DNA of 64,000 nt, from the NCBI GenBank assembly GCA_902651635.1, contig CACRSC010000001.1, positions 190,733 through 254,732 on the forward strand. Reading direction: 5' to 3'. Made by a program: the position numbers and the translations under genes. Of this stretch, positions 32,631 to 43,406 are shown piece after piece; position 1 is the first letter of the stretch, and each line of letters opens with the position of its first letter. Below the pieces are notes generated by a model, which did not search any database, was not told the DNA's origin, and worked only from the letters and a program-made list of their open reading frames with translations. This DNA comes from Mastigamoeba balamuthi (lineage: Eukaryota; Evosea; Mastigamoebida; Mastigamoebidae).

Positions 32631-33953
32631 CTAAACGGAGTCCAAGCCAGGAAGCTGTGGATCTTCAACAAGCCAGTTGTTGGCTGCATATACAGCATCA
32701 CTGCACGCCCTCGCAGAGCCTCTTGTCAATGAGCAGCACGAATCCAGTACCTCCTGAATGATCTGAGCGTCCAACCTCTCACATCCCTCGACTGAGAGCA
32801 GCTCCAGTGTTCTTGAGCACACTCTCCGAATCACCCCGCACACCCCTCGAGAGGCTCCTGTTCGTGACAGGTCCAGTACCCGCAATCGAGAGGCATCAGC
32901 GATGGTATTACACAGGGCCTCGTCTCCGACGCCCGTGCACCCACCCAGGCTGAGCTCGGTTACCGTGAGCCCTACTCGCGCGAGCTGCGACAACCGTGTG
33001 CAACCATCGACCTTGAGGCACTCCAAGTGCACCAATCTGGCGAGGGCGGCAAACCCGGCATCTGTGAGGCCATCGCAGTGCGACATATCGACATGGCGCA
33101 GTCCCTCGCATCCAGACGCCAGCGCAATCGCGCTGGCATCGCCTGAGGCTGTTTTCAGCAAGGAGACGTGCTTGAGCCCCGCTGGTGCGCTTGACGACAA
33201 AGGATGATCCGCGTTGACGTTCACACAGAACTCCAGTCGGAGGCACTCGAGTCGGGTGCACGCCCCGAGCAGCGCCCCGCAGCCTCTGGTGGACACGCGG
33301 GGGCAGTACGACAGGTCAACGGCCACGAGCGTGCTTGCAGCCGCCGAGTTGGCAACCAGCAACGCGGATCCGTCCGAGACGTTCTCGCAGCTGTCGAGGA
33401 CCAGCTCCTGGAGCCCAGAGCACGAGGCAGCGATCTCTCCGGCAACGCCGTCGTCGCACTGGTCGCAAGTGTCCACCGCGATGCACGCGAGCCGCGGGCC
33501 ATGAGCCCTGACGCAGCGACGTATGCCGAGGGCGGTCACTCGGTCGCACGACTCGAGCCGCAGCTCCCGCAGTGCCGCGAAGCCGTCGGCAATGAGCCCC
33601 AGGCCGTAGTCAGTGATGAGCCCGGGTCTCCTCAGATGCAGCCTCTCGACCTCTTCGCGTTGGGGTTTGCAAGTACACAAGAGAGATTACGTGAGAATAC
33701 AGACCAAGCGAGTTTCTCGTCGCAAACAAGGCATACTGTCGGATATCGATGGGAGGGCAGAGATGCTCTGGATGGCGTCGTCAGAGGCCGGCGGCGAAAG
33801 TGTGTGCCAGAGCGACAGCGACTGGTCCACGGCGTCGCGCCATCCGCGGCACACGAGGCGGCACGCGCAGACTGTGTGCGTCCTCTCGGCGGGGTCTCTG
33901 CACAGAGACACGACCGCGCGGACCAGGTCGCCGACAACAACACCCCCGATCAT
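32631..33953 (-). CDS. F-box/leucine-rich-repeat protein (AMN1/FBXL type)
   Basis: Probable substrate receptor of an SCF ubiquitin ligase. The ATG at 33951-33953 opens MIGGVVVGDLVRAVVS, then CRLVCRGWRDAVDQSLSLWH, an F-box-like helix set in which VC..W is typical. After an intron beginning GTATGCC the LRR part starts (EEVERLHLRRPGLITDYGL). At least ten cysteine-containing LRRs follow: LRELRLESCDRVTALGIRRC, LQELVLDSCENVSDGSALLV, TLVAVDLSYCPRVSTRGCG, LRHVDMSHCDGLTDAGFAAL, LELLSVEGCERLDAQII. The protein ends LVEDPQLPGLDSV at 32631. The final short segment after VLDSC may belong to a separate exon. Target unknown. Confidence 0.82.
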
Positions 33954-34098
33954 GATGTTTACGGTCTGAATCTCTTGGTGTGACACAGATTTATGTATCT
34001 TCTCAATATCCAGTTCCTGAGATCTAATGCAACCAAATACTCTTTGTGCATTATTGCATGCTCTCGGGAGCGTTGCGCTGCTGCCGGGTCTTTGCCTC

Positions 34099-35472
34099 TC
34101 AGTGCTCGTTGACCGGCTGGTAGCCCGACCTCCTCGAGAAGCTGCGGAACACGACAAAGATGATGGCGACAATCGCGATGAGGGCGATGAGCACGCCGAA
34201 CGCGATCATGATCTTGGCCCACGTCGGCACCAGCGGGCAGTTGTCCGTCACCGTGCTCGCGAGGCAGCTCCCGAACAGCGTCCTGAACTGCCCGCACTGC
34301 CCTGCGCACGCGAAGCTGCACGCGTCCCGTCGTCAGTAAGACGAGTAAGGCCAGGGAGGGGGGGAGAGAGAGAAGGGGCTCTGCGCACATCTTGTTGGTG
34401 ACGGTGAGGCACTTGATCTGGGCGCAGGTCTCCTGGTCCCTCGAGGCCACGGGGGCGCACTTGTTGTCGGCCCAGCACTTGTAGGCGGCCTTGAGCTCGT
34501 CGGCGCAGTCGTTGTCGGTGCCGGCGGGCACGCAGTGCCTCTTGCCGCTCTGGTGGCTGCAGACGCAGGCCCCCGTCGTGCCCTTGCCGCAGTCGCTGTC
34601 CTTGGAGCACTCGCCGGCGATCAGGTTCGTGGCCGGGGCGCACTTGCCCTCGGCGCTGCAGTAGAGCGAGGGGTTGCAGGCGCGGCTGTCGGTGCAGGGC
34701 TGGCCCTCGTCCACCGAGAACGCCCCGACGCAGACGCCGGCGCTGCACACGGCGCCCGCAGCGCACTGGCCCCTCTGGCACGCGGTGCCCACCGCCTTGG
34801 CGCTCTCGCACTCGTTCGTCTCGCTGTCGCAGTACAGGCCAAAGGCGCACGAGAAGCCCAGCGTCCTGTCCCCCGAGATGCTGCGCGGCAACAGCAGACA
34901 GTGAGGAACGTGGCGAAGGGGGGGAGGAGGGGAGGGAATATGCGGTATGGGGGGAAGTTTGCGCGTACATCGAAGGGGTGCAGTTCTGGCCGAGGGAGAA
35001 GCCGGCGCACTTGCCGCCGGTGCAGGGCATGCCGCCGAAGCACTGCGTCGTGTTGGTGCACGCGTCGTTGGCGTTGCGCTGCTCGACGCACCTGCCGCTC
35101 TGACACGCCGACACGCCCGTGCCGTAGTGCGCCGGCGCGCAATCGGAATCAAAACGGCACTTGTCCCCCTGCGCGCGAATCGAGCGTTGAATTCGAATTG
35201 TACTGAATTGAATTCGGATTCGAAATGGGGGGCGTTTGGGGGGTGGCGCTCACGTTGTTGTGGAGGCGGCACTTGCCAGAGACGCAGTGCAGAGGGAAGC
35301 GGCAGCAGGAGCCGGCGGCGGACAGGGGGCACGGCGCGGACGAGACGAAGTCGCCGGCGCACGTCGCGTCCTTGCTGACGCAGTGGTACGAGGCGTCGCA
35401 CGAGTCGGTGTCGTTGCCGACGATGGCGAGCGCGGTGGCGGCAAGAACCGCAAGAGTCAGCACGCACCTCAT
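34099..35472 (-). CDS. Cysteine-rich type I membrane protein
   Basis: The ATG at 35470-35472 opens a signal peptide (CVLTLAVLAATALAIVGND). The ectodomain is a series of small disulfide-rich units with C....C...CC and DxxC patterns (ATCAGDFVSSAPCPLSAAGS; CFGGMPCTGGKCAGF; CQRGQCAAGAVCSAGVC; DSDCGKGTTGACVC), resembling Dickkopf-N/EGF-like knottins seen in many protist surface proteins. A single TM helix (IMIAFGVLIALIAIVAIIFVVF) is followed by a short basic tail (RSFSRRSGYQPVNEH) and TGA at 34099. The YQPV tail resembles an endocytic or lysosomal Tyr-based signal. Four or five exons. A surface or endosomal receptor is likely; the ligand is unknown. Confidence 0.78.
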
Positions 35473-35708
35473 CTTTTCTCTTGGCGTGTTGGGTGTGGGT
35501 ACGAACTGCGAATAGAATCTGCCTGATATGCCGTGCCACTCCACAAATCTGGTGGGTGCGCGGCTGGTCTAATGGGTGATAAGGACGTCTCGGCTGTCTG
35601 CCACTGGTAGAAGTCGTTGGGCAAGGCCTAATGACACGAGAACAGCCTTGGAACTCGGGGAATCCATCCAGAATCTGCGAGGATAGATATTTGTTGTCTT
35701 CGCGCCGG

Positions 35709-36768
35709 ATGGACGAGCTGCGCGACGCTGTCCGCAGGCAGGAGAGAGAGCGGGCCGACGCGGGGTGGGAGCGCCCGTGCCCGTTCTGCCCCGACTTCGC
35801 CGGGCCCCGCGCGGCTCTGCTCGCGCACATGGCGTCGTACCACGGGTTCTGGCCCGGCCACCCCGACAACATCGTCGACGCCGCCGGCCTCGTCGACCTC
35901 CTGCGCTCGCGCATGGACTCCCTCACCTGCATCTTCTGCGAGCGGCGGTTCCGGACGCTTCCCGTGCTGCGCAAGCACATGCGCAATAAGCGGCACCTGC
36001 GCATAGACCCGGCGAACCACGAGTATGACCGGTTCTACCTCGTCAACTACGTGCGGACGGCCCCGGAGCATCCCGACGGCGCTGGGGACGGCGCCGCAGA
36101 GGAGGAATCGCTCGTGTCCGGGTCGCTTGACGACGAGGACGAGAGGGAGGAGGATGAGGGGGACCAGGAGGACAGGACGTGGGACGACTGGGTCGAGGAC
36201 GAGGACGACGCGGCCCAGAGCGAGAGAGCGCGCTGCCTCGTGTGCCCGCTCGTGCTCGGGAGCGCCGCGGCTGCTCTGGAGCACTGCGCGTCGGAGCACG
36301 GTCTTGACGTGAAGAGCGAGTGCTCTGAGCTGTCGCTGGGGTTCTACGGCCGCGTCCGCTTCATCAACTACGCCAGAGAGCGGGCGGCCCAGCACGCGTG
36401 CCTCTGCTGTGGCAAGCAGTGCGAGGAGACGGAGGGTGCCGCTGGTGGGCTAGCAGAGCACCTGAGCCAGACGGGGCACTCGCAGATTTCCGAGTACTTC
36501 TCTGGGGTGCCCAAAGCACTACGGCCTTGGAACGATGACAGGTTCGCACACCCCATCCTCCCCCCGGCCGCGACTGAGTACGCACGCCAGGTATCTATTG
36601 CCACACGGTGGTGTAGGCGATGCTATTTTACAGATCATTGGAAGCGACGAGTTTGGTGGTGTCGAGGATACAGAGGAAGAGGTTCAGGTTGTTGGGGAGG
36701 AGCCCCCGACGACAATCAACCCTGACCTGCTCACAGACCTAATAGACCAATCAGACCCTGTTGCGTAG
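35709..36768 (+). CDS. ZNF277: ZNF277-like C2H2 zinc-finger protein
   Basis: The ATG at 35709 starts MDELRDAVRRQERERADAG. Finger-like units: CPFCPDFAGPRAALLAHMAS, CIFCERRFRTLPVLRKHMRN (followed by KRHLRIDPANHEYDRFYLVN, the most diagnostic ZNF277 stretch), CLVCPLVLGSAAAALEHC and CLCCGKQCEET with LAEHLSQTGHS. An acidic linker (DEDEREEDEGDQEDRTWDDW) sits between fingers 2 and 3 as in ZNF277. A 43-nt intron (36591-36633, GTATCT to TTACAG) joins to IIGSDEFGGVEDTEEEVQVV and the acidic tail, stop at 36768. Human ZNF277 interacts with uS5 and PRMT3-type partners; function here is by analogy. Confidence 0.82.
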
Positions 36769-36828
36769 CCATGGGAGAATGCTGCTTATTGCATGCTGGT
36801 CCGAGGGGGTGTAGTGCATGGTAGGCCT

Positions 36829-38587
36829 CTACCACCTCTCATCGTCGTCGTCGTAGAATCCGCCTCTCATGTTCGAGAAGCCTCCGGGGAATCCTCCGAA
36901 GCCACCCATACCCCCCATGCCTCCCATGCCTCCCATGCCGCCCATACCGCCCATACCGCCCATACCGCCCATGCCGAACCGCATGCCGCCGCCGGGGAAT
37001 CCGCGGCCGCCAGCGCCTTGCGCGAACATCTGGCGGAAGAGGTCGTTCACGTCCACACCGCCGCCATAGCCGCCCATGCCGTCACCGAAGCCGCCCTCAT
37101 CGTCGTCTGCGCCGAGGTCGTGGCGCTGGCGCTTGGCAGGGTCGCTGAGCACGGCGTAGGCCTCGCCGACCTCCTTGAACTTCGTCTCGGCCTCCTTCTT
37201 CTCGGCATCGCTCTTTCCCTGCTGCTTGTCTGTGCGCGTAAAGGATGAGTGAAGGAGCTGGCAACGGAAAGCAATTTGCGGTGTTGACCAGGGTGCCACT
37301 TGAGGGCGAGCTTGCGGTAGGCCTTCTTGATCTCGTCGTCCGAGGCGTTGCGAGCGACGTTGAGGACCTTGTAGAAGTCCTTCTTCTTGCTCTTCTTGAG
37401 CTCTATCTTGGCGTCGCGCAGGCGCTGGGCGACGTCCTCGCTCTGCGGGTCGATCTGGCGGGCCTTCTCGAGGTCGTAGACGGCCTCCTGGAAGTTCCCC
37501 GCGGTCGTGTGTATCGCCGCGCGCCTGACGAACCACTTGATGTTCTGTTCGTCCGTGTCGATGGCCTTCTGCATGTCGTCGAGGGCCTCTGCGTTCTTGC
37601 CGAGCTTCGAGAGCGCCTGCGCGCGGTTCGAGTGCAGCGTCGCGCAGACCTTGACGCACTTGGGGTCCACCGCCAGCGCGTCCGAGTACAGTCGCACCGC
37701 CTCGTCGTACCTGCCGGCCTGGTACGCCTCGTTGCCCTGCTTCTTGAGCGACTCGAGCGCTCGGACGCGCTTCAGGGCCACGCGGGCCTCCCTGTTGTCG
37801 GGGTCGTACTGCAGGCAGCTCTGCAGCGTCGCCGCCGCGATCTCCGTGTTGCCGATGTAGAACGTCGCCAGGCCGCGCAGCGTCATCGCCTGCACGCACG
37901 TGCGGTCCGCGCTGAGCATCTTGCCCGTCATGGCAACCACCTCCTCGTACTTGCCCATCCCCAGCATCGCCTTGGCAATCAGCATCTGCACGTCCGCCAG
38001 CCCGGGCGCCTCCTCTTGCAGTTCCTGCGCGCGCGGCGGTCGGCCAACGTTGGGTGACGCGATCGTTGCGTGTCGGCTCGTACGCTGAGCACGCGCAGGG
38101 CGCGGGCGGGGTCCGACTCGACCAGGGTCTTGGAGGACTCGAGCGCCTTGCCCATGGCGTCGATCTTGTCGCGCGCGGCCCGGGCCTCGTCGTTCATGGG
38201 GTCGCGCAGCAGCGCGTCGCAGAGGACGCCGCGCGCGCCCGCGAGGTCGCCGAGGCGCACGAGGCACGACGCGAGGCGCGTGCGGGCGCGCACCGACGCC
38301 TGGTCGAGCTCGAGGGCGCGCTCGCAGTCGGAGCGCGCCTCGGTGTAGCGCTGGAGCATCATCAGGGCCGCGGCGCGGTTCGAGAAGTAGGCGGGCGGCG
38401 GGGCCGCCGAGCACTGCTGGATCGCCGACGTGTAGCACGCGACCGCCTCGTCGTAGCGGCCGGCCTTGTAGTGCGCGTTGCCCTGCTCCTTGAGCGCCTC
38501 CGACTCCCTGCGCAGGGAGGGGGGCAGCCGGGTGAGGGGCGGGGGGGCGGGGGGCGCCGGTGAAGGCGCGCGCGCGTACTGAGTCAT
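36829..38587 (-). CDS. DNAJC7: DNAJC7-like TPR/J-domain co-chaperone
   Basis: Hsp70/Hsp90 co-chaperone. The ATG at 38585-38587 starts [20 protein letters not shown] units begin with [20 protein letters not shown] and recur ([80 protein letters not shown]). The J-domain follows: [32 protein letters not shown]. The HPD tripeptide is completed across an intron (CCTG/GTCAAC ... GCACAG/AC) giving [10 protein letters not shown], then [21 protein letters not shown] Gly/Met-rich tail (tandem GMGG) and an acidic end (DDDDERW) stop at 36829. The tail is more GM-rich than in the human protein. Confidence 0.9.
36904..36975. repeat. Minisatellite coding for GGM repeats in DNAJC7
   Basis: About eight tandem nine-base units of the form CCCATACCG/CCCATGCCT on the plus strand, encoding GMG/GGM on the minus strand. 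Probably length-variable between strains. Confidence 0.85.
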
Positions 38588-38664
38588 TCTGGGGTGGACG
38601 TCGAGAGAGAGAGAGAAGACAAAGGAAGAAGAGAGAGAGAAGATCCACAGGGCTTGAAGTATGC

Positions 38665-38672
38665 TGACGTCA
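38665..38672. promoter_or_regulatory. TGACGTCA palindrome upstream of DNAJC7
   Basis: Perfect 8-mer 77 bases upstream of the DNAJC7 ATG and also in the 3' flank of the histidine phosphatase gene on the same strand. Matches the sites at 24582 and 26161. Confidence 0.45.
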
Positions 38673-38743
38673 AAGATACCTGTTTTGCTGGTTTCTGTTT
38701 CTTTTGATTGATTGATTTTTGTGGGATAGAGCCGTCGGGCCTC

Positions 38744-39573
38744 TCAGAGCTTGGGGAGCGAGTGGTAGGGGACCGTGTTGACGTGCATGAGGCGCCACCC
38801 GACGCGCGGGTCGAGCCACAGCTCGGTCATCGACGCGTTGCCCATGAGGAACTTCCACGTCATCCTGGGGTCGGACCCCAGCACGCGCCGCAGGAAGCAC
38901 CTGATCGCCATGCCGTGCGAGAACACGCCCACGCTCAGCGGCACGCCCGACTGCGGGTCCCACACGGAGAGGATCTTCTCCTTGAAGAACCTGTGCATCC
39001 GCTCCTCGCAGTCGCGCTGCGACTCGCCCCCCGGGGCGCGGGAGTTCCACGGGTCCTTCTCGACCTGCGCGAGGACCTCGGGGGTGAACACCTCGTCCCT
39101 GCGGCGGCCGGTCCACTCGCCCTGGTCGAGCTCCTCGATGTCGGGGCTGATCCTGACAGAGTCCCGGGGCACAGCGAGCTGCTCGCAGGCCAGCCAGGCG
39201 GTCTGCTTGGCGCGCAGTGCAGTCGACGCGAAGACCAGGTCGAACGTCGTGCCGCGCGCGCGAAGGAAGCGCCCGAGGGTGCGCGCCTGCTCGCGCCCCA
39301 GCGCCGTCAGCGGGCTGTTGGAGGTGCGCCCGCCCACGATGGTCCTGAAGAGGAGGTTGACCTCGGCCTGCCCGTGCCTGAACAGCTTCAGCTTCAGGAC
39401 CCTGCGGCAGTGGCGGGGGCGGTCAGCGATGCGCAGAAGCGCGGGCGGGCGGGGGCGCTCTGCCGACACCCTTTCTGGGGGAGAGAGTCGAGGGTTCCGG
39501 GGAGAACCGGCTCCGGGGCCGGTGCTGCGCGCTGCTCCTCCTCAGCGTCCCGCCTCTGCTCCTCAGCGCTCAT
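38744..39573 (-). CDS. Histidine-phosphatase superfamily protein (phosphoglycerate-mutase-like)
   Basis: The ATG at 39571-39573 starts an acidic leader (MSAEEQRRDAEEEQRAAPAP). A GTGTCG...CCGCAG intron of about 70 nt joins to the catalytic domain: LKLKLFRHGQAEVNLLF (RHG with nucleophilic His), SPLTALGREQARTLGRFLRA, FDLVFASTALRAKQTAW, DIEELDQGEWTGRRRDE and VGVFSHGMAIRCFLRRVL (second catalytic His). It ends TVPYHSLPKL at 38744. Size and motif spacing fit small phosphatases of the PGAM/PhoE/SixA type; substrate cannot be told from sequence. Head-to-tail with MTAP downstream on the same strand. Confidence 0.83.
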
Positions 39574-39653
39574 GTGTGGACTGCAACAGTGAAGAGAATC
39601 TACGGAAAGATCGCGGAAAATCTCTCTTCTCTGGTTTGCTTTGTTCGGTGTGA

Positions 39654-40643
39654 TCACTTGTCGGCAGGGAGCACACGGCGGATGATGGGGTCGAGGTTCT
39701 TGCGGGTCTGGGCGGGGATCTTGGACACGTTGGTGCTGATCGAGAACTCGAGCGACTTGTGCGCAGGCCATTCAGAGGAGACGTCGAGCCTCTCGATCGC
39801 AGCGCGGACCAGCCTCAGGGCGTTGGTCCCGTTGGCCTTGAGCACCTTCTCCACAGCGCCGACGTTGACGTCCTCCACGCCCTCGCGCCTGATTCCATCG
39901 CCACGTCAATTGCACGGAAAACGCACACAGAAATATCGCGCGGAGCAAATCGTGACTGTGCCGAAGGAGGGGGCGCACCAGCAGTCGTAGTCGGTGATGA
40001 GGGCGACGGTGGTGTAGGCGATCTCGGCCTCGCGGGCGAGCTTCGCCTCGGTGAGGTTGGTCATGCCGATGACGTCGGCGCCCCACGACCTGTAGAGCTC
40101 GCTCTCGGCGCGCGTCGAGAACGCGGGGCCCTCCATGCAGACGTACGTGCCGCCGAGCTTGATGGCCTGCAGCGGCGGGTCCAGCGCCCTGCCGGCCTCG
40201 AGAACGACCTGCGCCAGCTCCTCGCAGACGGGGTGGCCGAACGGCACGTGCGCGACGAGGCCGTCGGAGAAGAACGTGCTGCGGCGCGTGCCCTTGGTGC
40301 GGTCGATGAACTGCGTCGCCAGCACAAAGTCCATGGGGCGGTGCTCCTCCTTGAGCGAGCCCACGGCGCTCAGGCTGACGATGAACCGCACGCCGAGCGT
40401 CTTGAGCGCCCAGATGTTCGCCGCGTAGGGCACCTCGGTCGGCGTGAACACGTGGCCCACGCCGTGGCGCGGGACAAACGCGACCTCCTTGCCCGCGAGG
40501 CGGCCGCGGACGATCTTGGCCGACGGCATGCCGAAGGGCGTGCTGATCTCCACGGTCTCAGAGCCCTCGAGCAGGTTGCCCAGCTCGTAGATGCCCGTGC
40601 CCCCGATGATGCCGATCACGTTCTTGCCCTCCCACTTGGCCAT
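39654..40643 (-). CDS. MTAP: S-methyl-5'-thioadenosine phosphorylase
   Basis: Cleaves methylthioadenosine from polyamine synthesis to adenine and methylthioribose-1-phosphate (methionine salvage). The ATG at 40641-40643 starts [20 protein letters not shown] (phosphate-binding GGTG). Further motifs: [59 protein letters not shown] (substrate-binding [12 protein letters not shown]) and [20 protein letters not shown] with ITDYDCW. An intron (about 83 nt, GTGCGC to ATCAG) joins to [20 protein letters not shown] and the C-terminal helix ([14 protein letters not shown]), stop at 39654. Length about 280 residues, as in human MTAP. It shares a short divergent promoter with NEDD1 (128 bases between starts). 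Confidence 0.93.
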
Positions 40644-40771
40644 TTGCTGCTTTAGTTGTGCCGCTCGCGGGTATAAAACTGATGTTCTGCTGATGTCAAC
40701 AGTTGGAGGTTGAGAATCTCGGGGGAGATAGACGGATCAGCCCGATAGATAATTTTGGCGGGAGAGTCCCC
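40644..40771. promoter_or_regulatory. Divergent MTAP/NEDD1 promoter
   Basis: Only 128 bases between two ATGs on opposite strands. It holds TGATGTCA at 40691-40698 (one mismatch to TGACGTCA) and GATAGATAATTTT near 40744. A shared bidirectional promoter is inferred. Confidence 0.45.
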
Positions 40772-43094
40772 ATGGCGCAGGTAACATTCGCCACGTGCGC
40801 GGCGTGCGTCAAGGTCTGGGACCTCCCCGACGAGGAGCCCACCTCCACCTTCACCCCCCACCGCCGCAACATCACGTGCGCGCGCTGGACTACCGCCGGA
40901 GGTCCGTCTCAGCAGCACCTTCCAAAAAACCGACGTTGCTCAGCGCGCTCTCCGCATCGGTCCAGACACCCCGGTCCTCGTGACGTCGGGCGACGACGGA
41001 GCCGTCGTGTTTTCGAGCAAAGCCGGCGCCCCCCTGTTCACGCTCTCCGTCTCTCGCGTAAGTGGACGCGCCGCCCGCACTGGGCCTCTCTTTACTTTTT
41101 ACTGAGCGGCCCGGCAAACCGAACGAACGAACGAACGAACGAACGAACGGCTGTCGCAGGGGCCTGAGGTGCGCGGGTTCGCCCTGGTGTCGAGCGGGGG
41201 GTCCAAGTACCTCGCGACGGGCTGCAGCGACGCGACTGTGCGGCTCTGGGACCTCGCGCAGCGGACGGTCGTGCGGTCGCTGGCGGGGCACTACGACGCC
41301 ATCACGTGCGTCGAGGCGGGCAACGCGGGGCCCGACCGCTACCTCGCCACCGGCGACGCCTCGGGCGTGCTCTCCCTGCACAACCTCGCGCACACCAAGG
41401 TCGTCAGGAGCATAACGCTGCCCGACGAGCGGCCCGTGCGCTGCGTGGCGTTCGACACGGCGAGGCGCGGGGCCGTCGTCGGGCACGTGCACGGCGCGGG
41501 CGAGAGCACGGCGCCCGACGCCGCGGCGCACGTCATCGCGGGGTCCGGCGGCGGGCTGGTGGCGGCGTGGGACGTGATGGGCTCGCCGGTGCCGCTGTGG
41601 GGGTACAGGGCCCACACGTCGTCGTGCAACGCGCTGGCGCTGGTGCCGGGGACGAAGCTCGTCGCGACGGTCGGGGCGGACAGGAGGCTGCACCTGTTCG
41701 ACACGGTGGGGCACAAGTCGGTCAAGACGCTCGTGATCGACACGCCGCTGACGTCGCTCGACTGCCACTCGGACGGGCACACGATCGCGGTCGGGACGCA
41801 GAGCGGCAGCGTCATCGTCTATGACCTGCGCAGCTCGACGTCCCCGCGTACGCACATGCTCAGGGCGCACACGCCGAGCGCCGTCGCGTGCCTGCAGTTC
41901 ATGAAGGAGAGAGTGGCGCCAAAGTCCGCGCTGTCGCCGTCGTCGAGGCTCTCGCAGACTGCGCAGCGTGCGCAGCTGGCGCAGACGGGGCAACCGGTGC
42001 CGGCAGTGGCGTCGCCTACCCCTGCAGCGGCCATGGAGTCGACGCTGCTCTCACGAGCCCCGCCCAAGGTGACATCGCCACCGGCGGCAGCAACTCCAGA
42101 GAACAGGTCATCTGGAACGCCGTCCCCGTCGTCGACTTCCCCTCTGGGACAGCCTTCGAGGCAGGTCAGAACACCGCCATCCGACGCTGCCAGGGCCCCA
42201 CCGACGACGTCGAAGAGGGCGCCGTCAGCGCCGTCGCCCTCAGCCGCTCCGCAGCAGGCCGTGCAGGTGGACACGCCCGCTGCAACAATACGACCGCCGT
42301 CTGCGGACCCCATTTTTGCTTCGCTCCGGTCACTGCTCCCGCCAAAGTCGGCAAGAGCTCCACAGAGCAGCACCCGAAAGGCGAACACGGTGCAGATGGC
42401 AACCCCGACAAGCAGAGACCTTCGTGGAAGCCAGACTCCGACCGCTGCAGCCGCATCAGTTCCTGAGGAGAGGGTGGCACTGCCAAAGCAATCTGCATCC
42501 CCGATACCGTGCGCACACGCCTGATTTTGGCATGTCTCACACTGTTCGCAGTCCCGAGAACGGCATAAGGCCGGCTACAGGTGATTCCGTCGTTCGCGCT
42601 TCCAGCATCAGCGCACAACCTCGTGCGGGAGAGCAAATGCAGCCAGGACGAGAGGACTCTGTTCCGCCCACCCCGACGTTGAGCAGCACACTGCAGTCAC
42701 AGACCCGAGGAGGAGGATCGTCGTTTGACGACACTCAACAACAGCAAAGAACGGTGGTCTCGTCGGATCTTCAGGCTCAGCTTCTCAAGAGTACTCGCCC
42801 TCGCTCTGTGCCAGCTCCTTCTTACTTGATTACAGAACTGGTCGAGGACGCGCAATACGAGTTCAAGCAGCAGGTCCACTCGGACATCATAAACTTGCAT
42901 GTCGATATGATCCGAGGATTCGAAACTCTCAAAGAGGAGGTCGCCCAAATGCTCAAGCAACACTTGGATGCCATGCAGGTTTGCCCTCGACCACCACTGC
43001 CAGCACCAAGTCACTGACTTTGTCCCCACAGAACCTTGTACAAGAGAACGCAAGGCTGAGGGAAGAGAACAGCCGCCTACGTAACCTTTATTAA
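40772..43094 (+). CDS. NEDD1: NEDD1-like WD40 protein, gamma-tubulin complex recruiter
   Basis: NEDD1/GCP-WD targets the gamma-tubulin ring complex to centrosomes or basal bodies. The ATG at 40772 starts MAQVTFATCAACVKVWDLPD. The WD40 propeller continues over early introns: LVTSGDDGAVVFSSKAGAPL, KYLATGCSDATVRLWDLAQR, RYLATGDASGVLSLHNLAHT, NALALVPGTKLVATVGADRR, GTQSGSVIVYDLRSS. A long Ser/Pro/Ala-rich linker follows. A 43-nt intron (42509-42551, GTGCGC to TCGCAG) joins it to PENGIRPATGDS and the C-terminal coiled coil: LVEDAQYEFKQQVHSDIINL, HVDMIRGFETLKEEVAQML, then after a second intron NLVQENARLREENSRLRNLY, stop 43094. This C-terminal block matches the gamma-tubulin-binding end of NEDD1. Confidence 0.9.
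41120..41149. repeat. (AACG)n microsatellite in a NEDD1 intron
   Basis: Seven perfect AACG units directly before the 3' splice site region GGCTGTCGCAG. Confidence 0.9.
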
Positions 43095-43406
43095 CGAGTC
43101 GTTTTGCATTTATGTAAGTTGCAACCGTCGCAACTCGTTGTCGCCAATTGCGTCCCATTCGAATAAACGGCATTTTTCCAGCAGTACGTTGGCGTAATGC
43201 ACCTTTCCCTTGTTGTTTGATGATGGATTGTGTCAGGGTGAGGGGGTGTGCCTGGAGTGTCTTGGTGTTGATTCGGGTGGCGTTGCTGCCGTGCGTGTGC
43301 TTATGTTGAGGTGTGTTGTGAATGATGTGCGAGTGGTGCTCATGTCGATGTATGGCGTGCGGTGATGAGAGTGTGTTGCGTGTAGTGCATTCTGCCTAGG
43401 AGATCT
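43095..43406. other. GT-rich spacer between convergent genes
   Basis: About 310 bases, strongly G/T-skewed on the plus strand from 43200 on (many TGTG and GGTGT words). No gene seen; probably both 3' UTRs. Confidence 0.5.

Noticed and set aside
38600-38640. GA/GAGA-rich run near the DNAJC7 start as a regulatory array
   Set aside because: Short impure purine tract in a 5' UTR; nothing to distinguish it from simple sequence.
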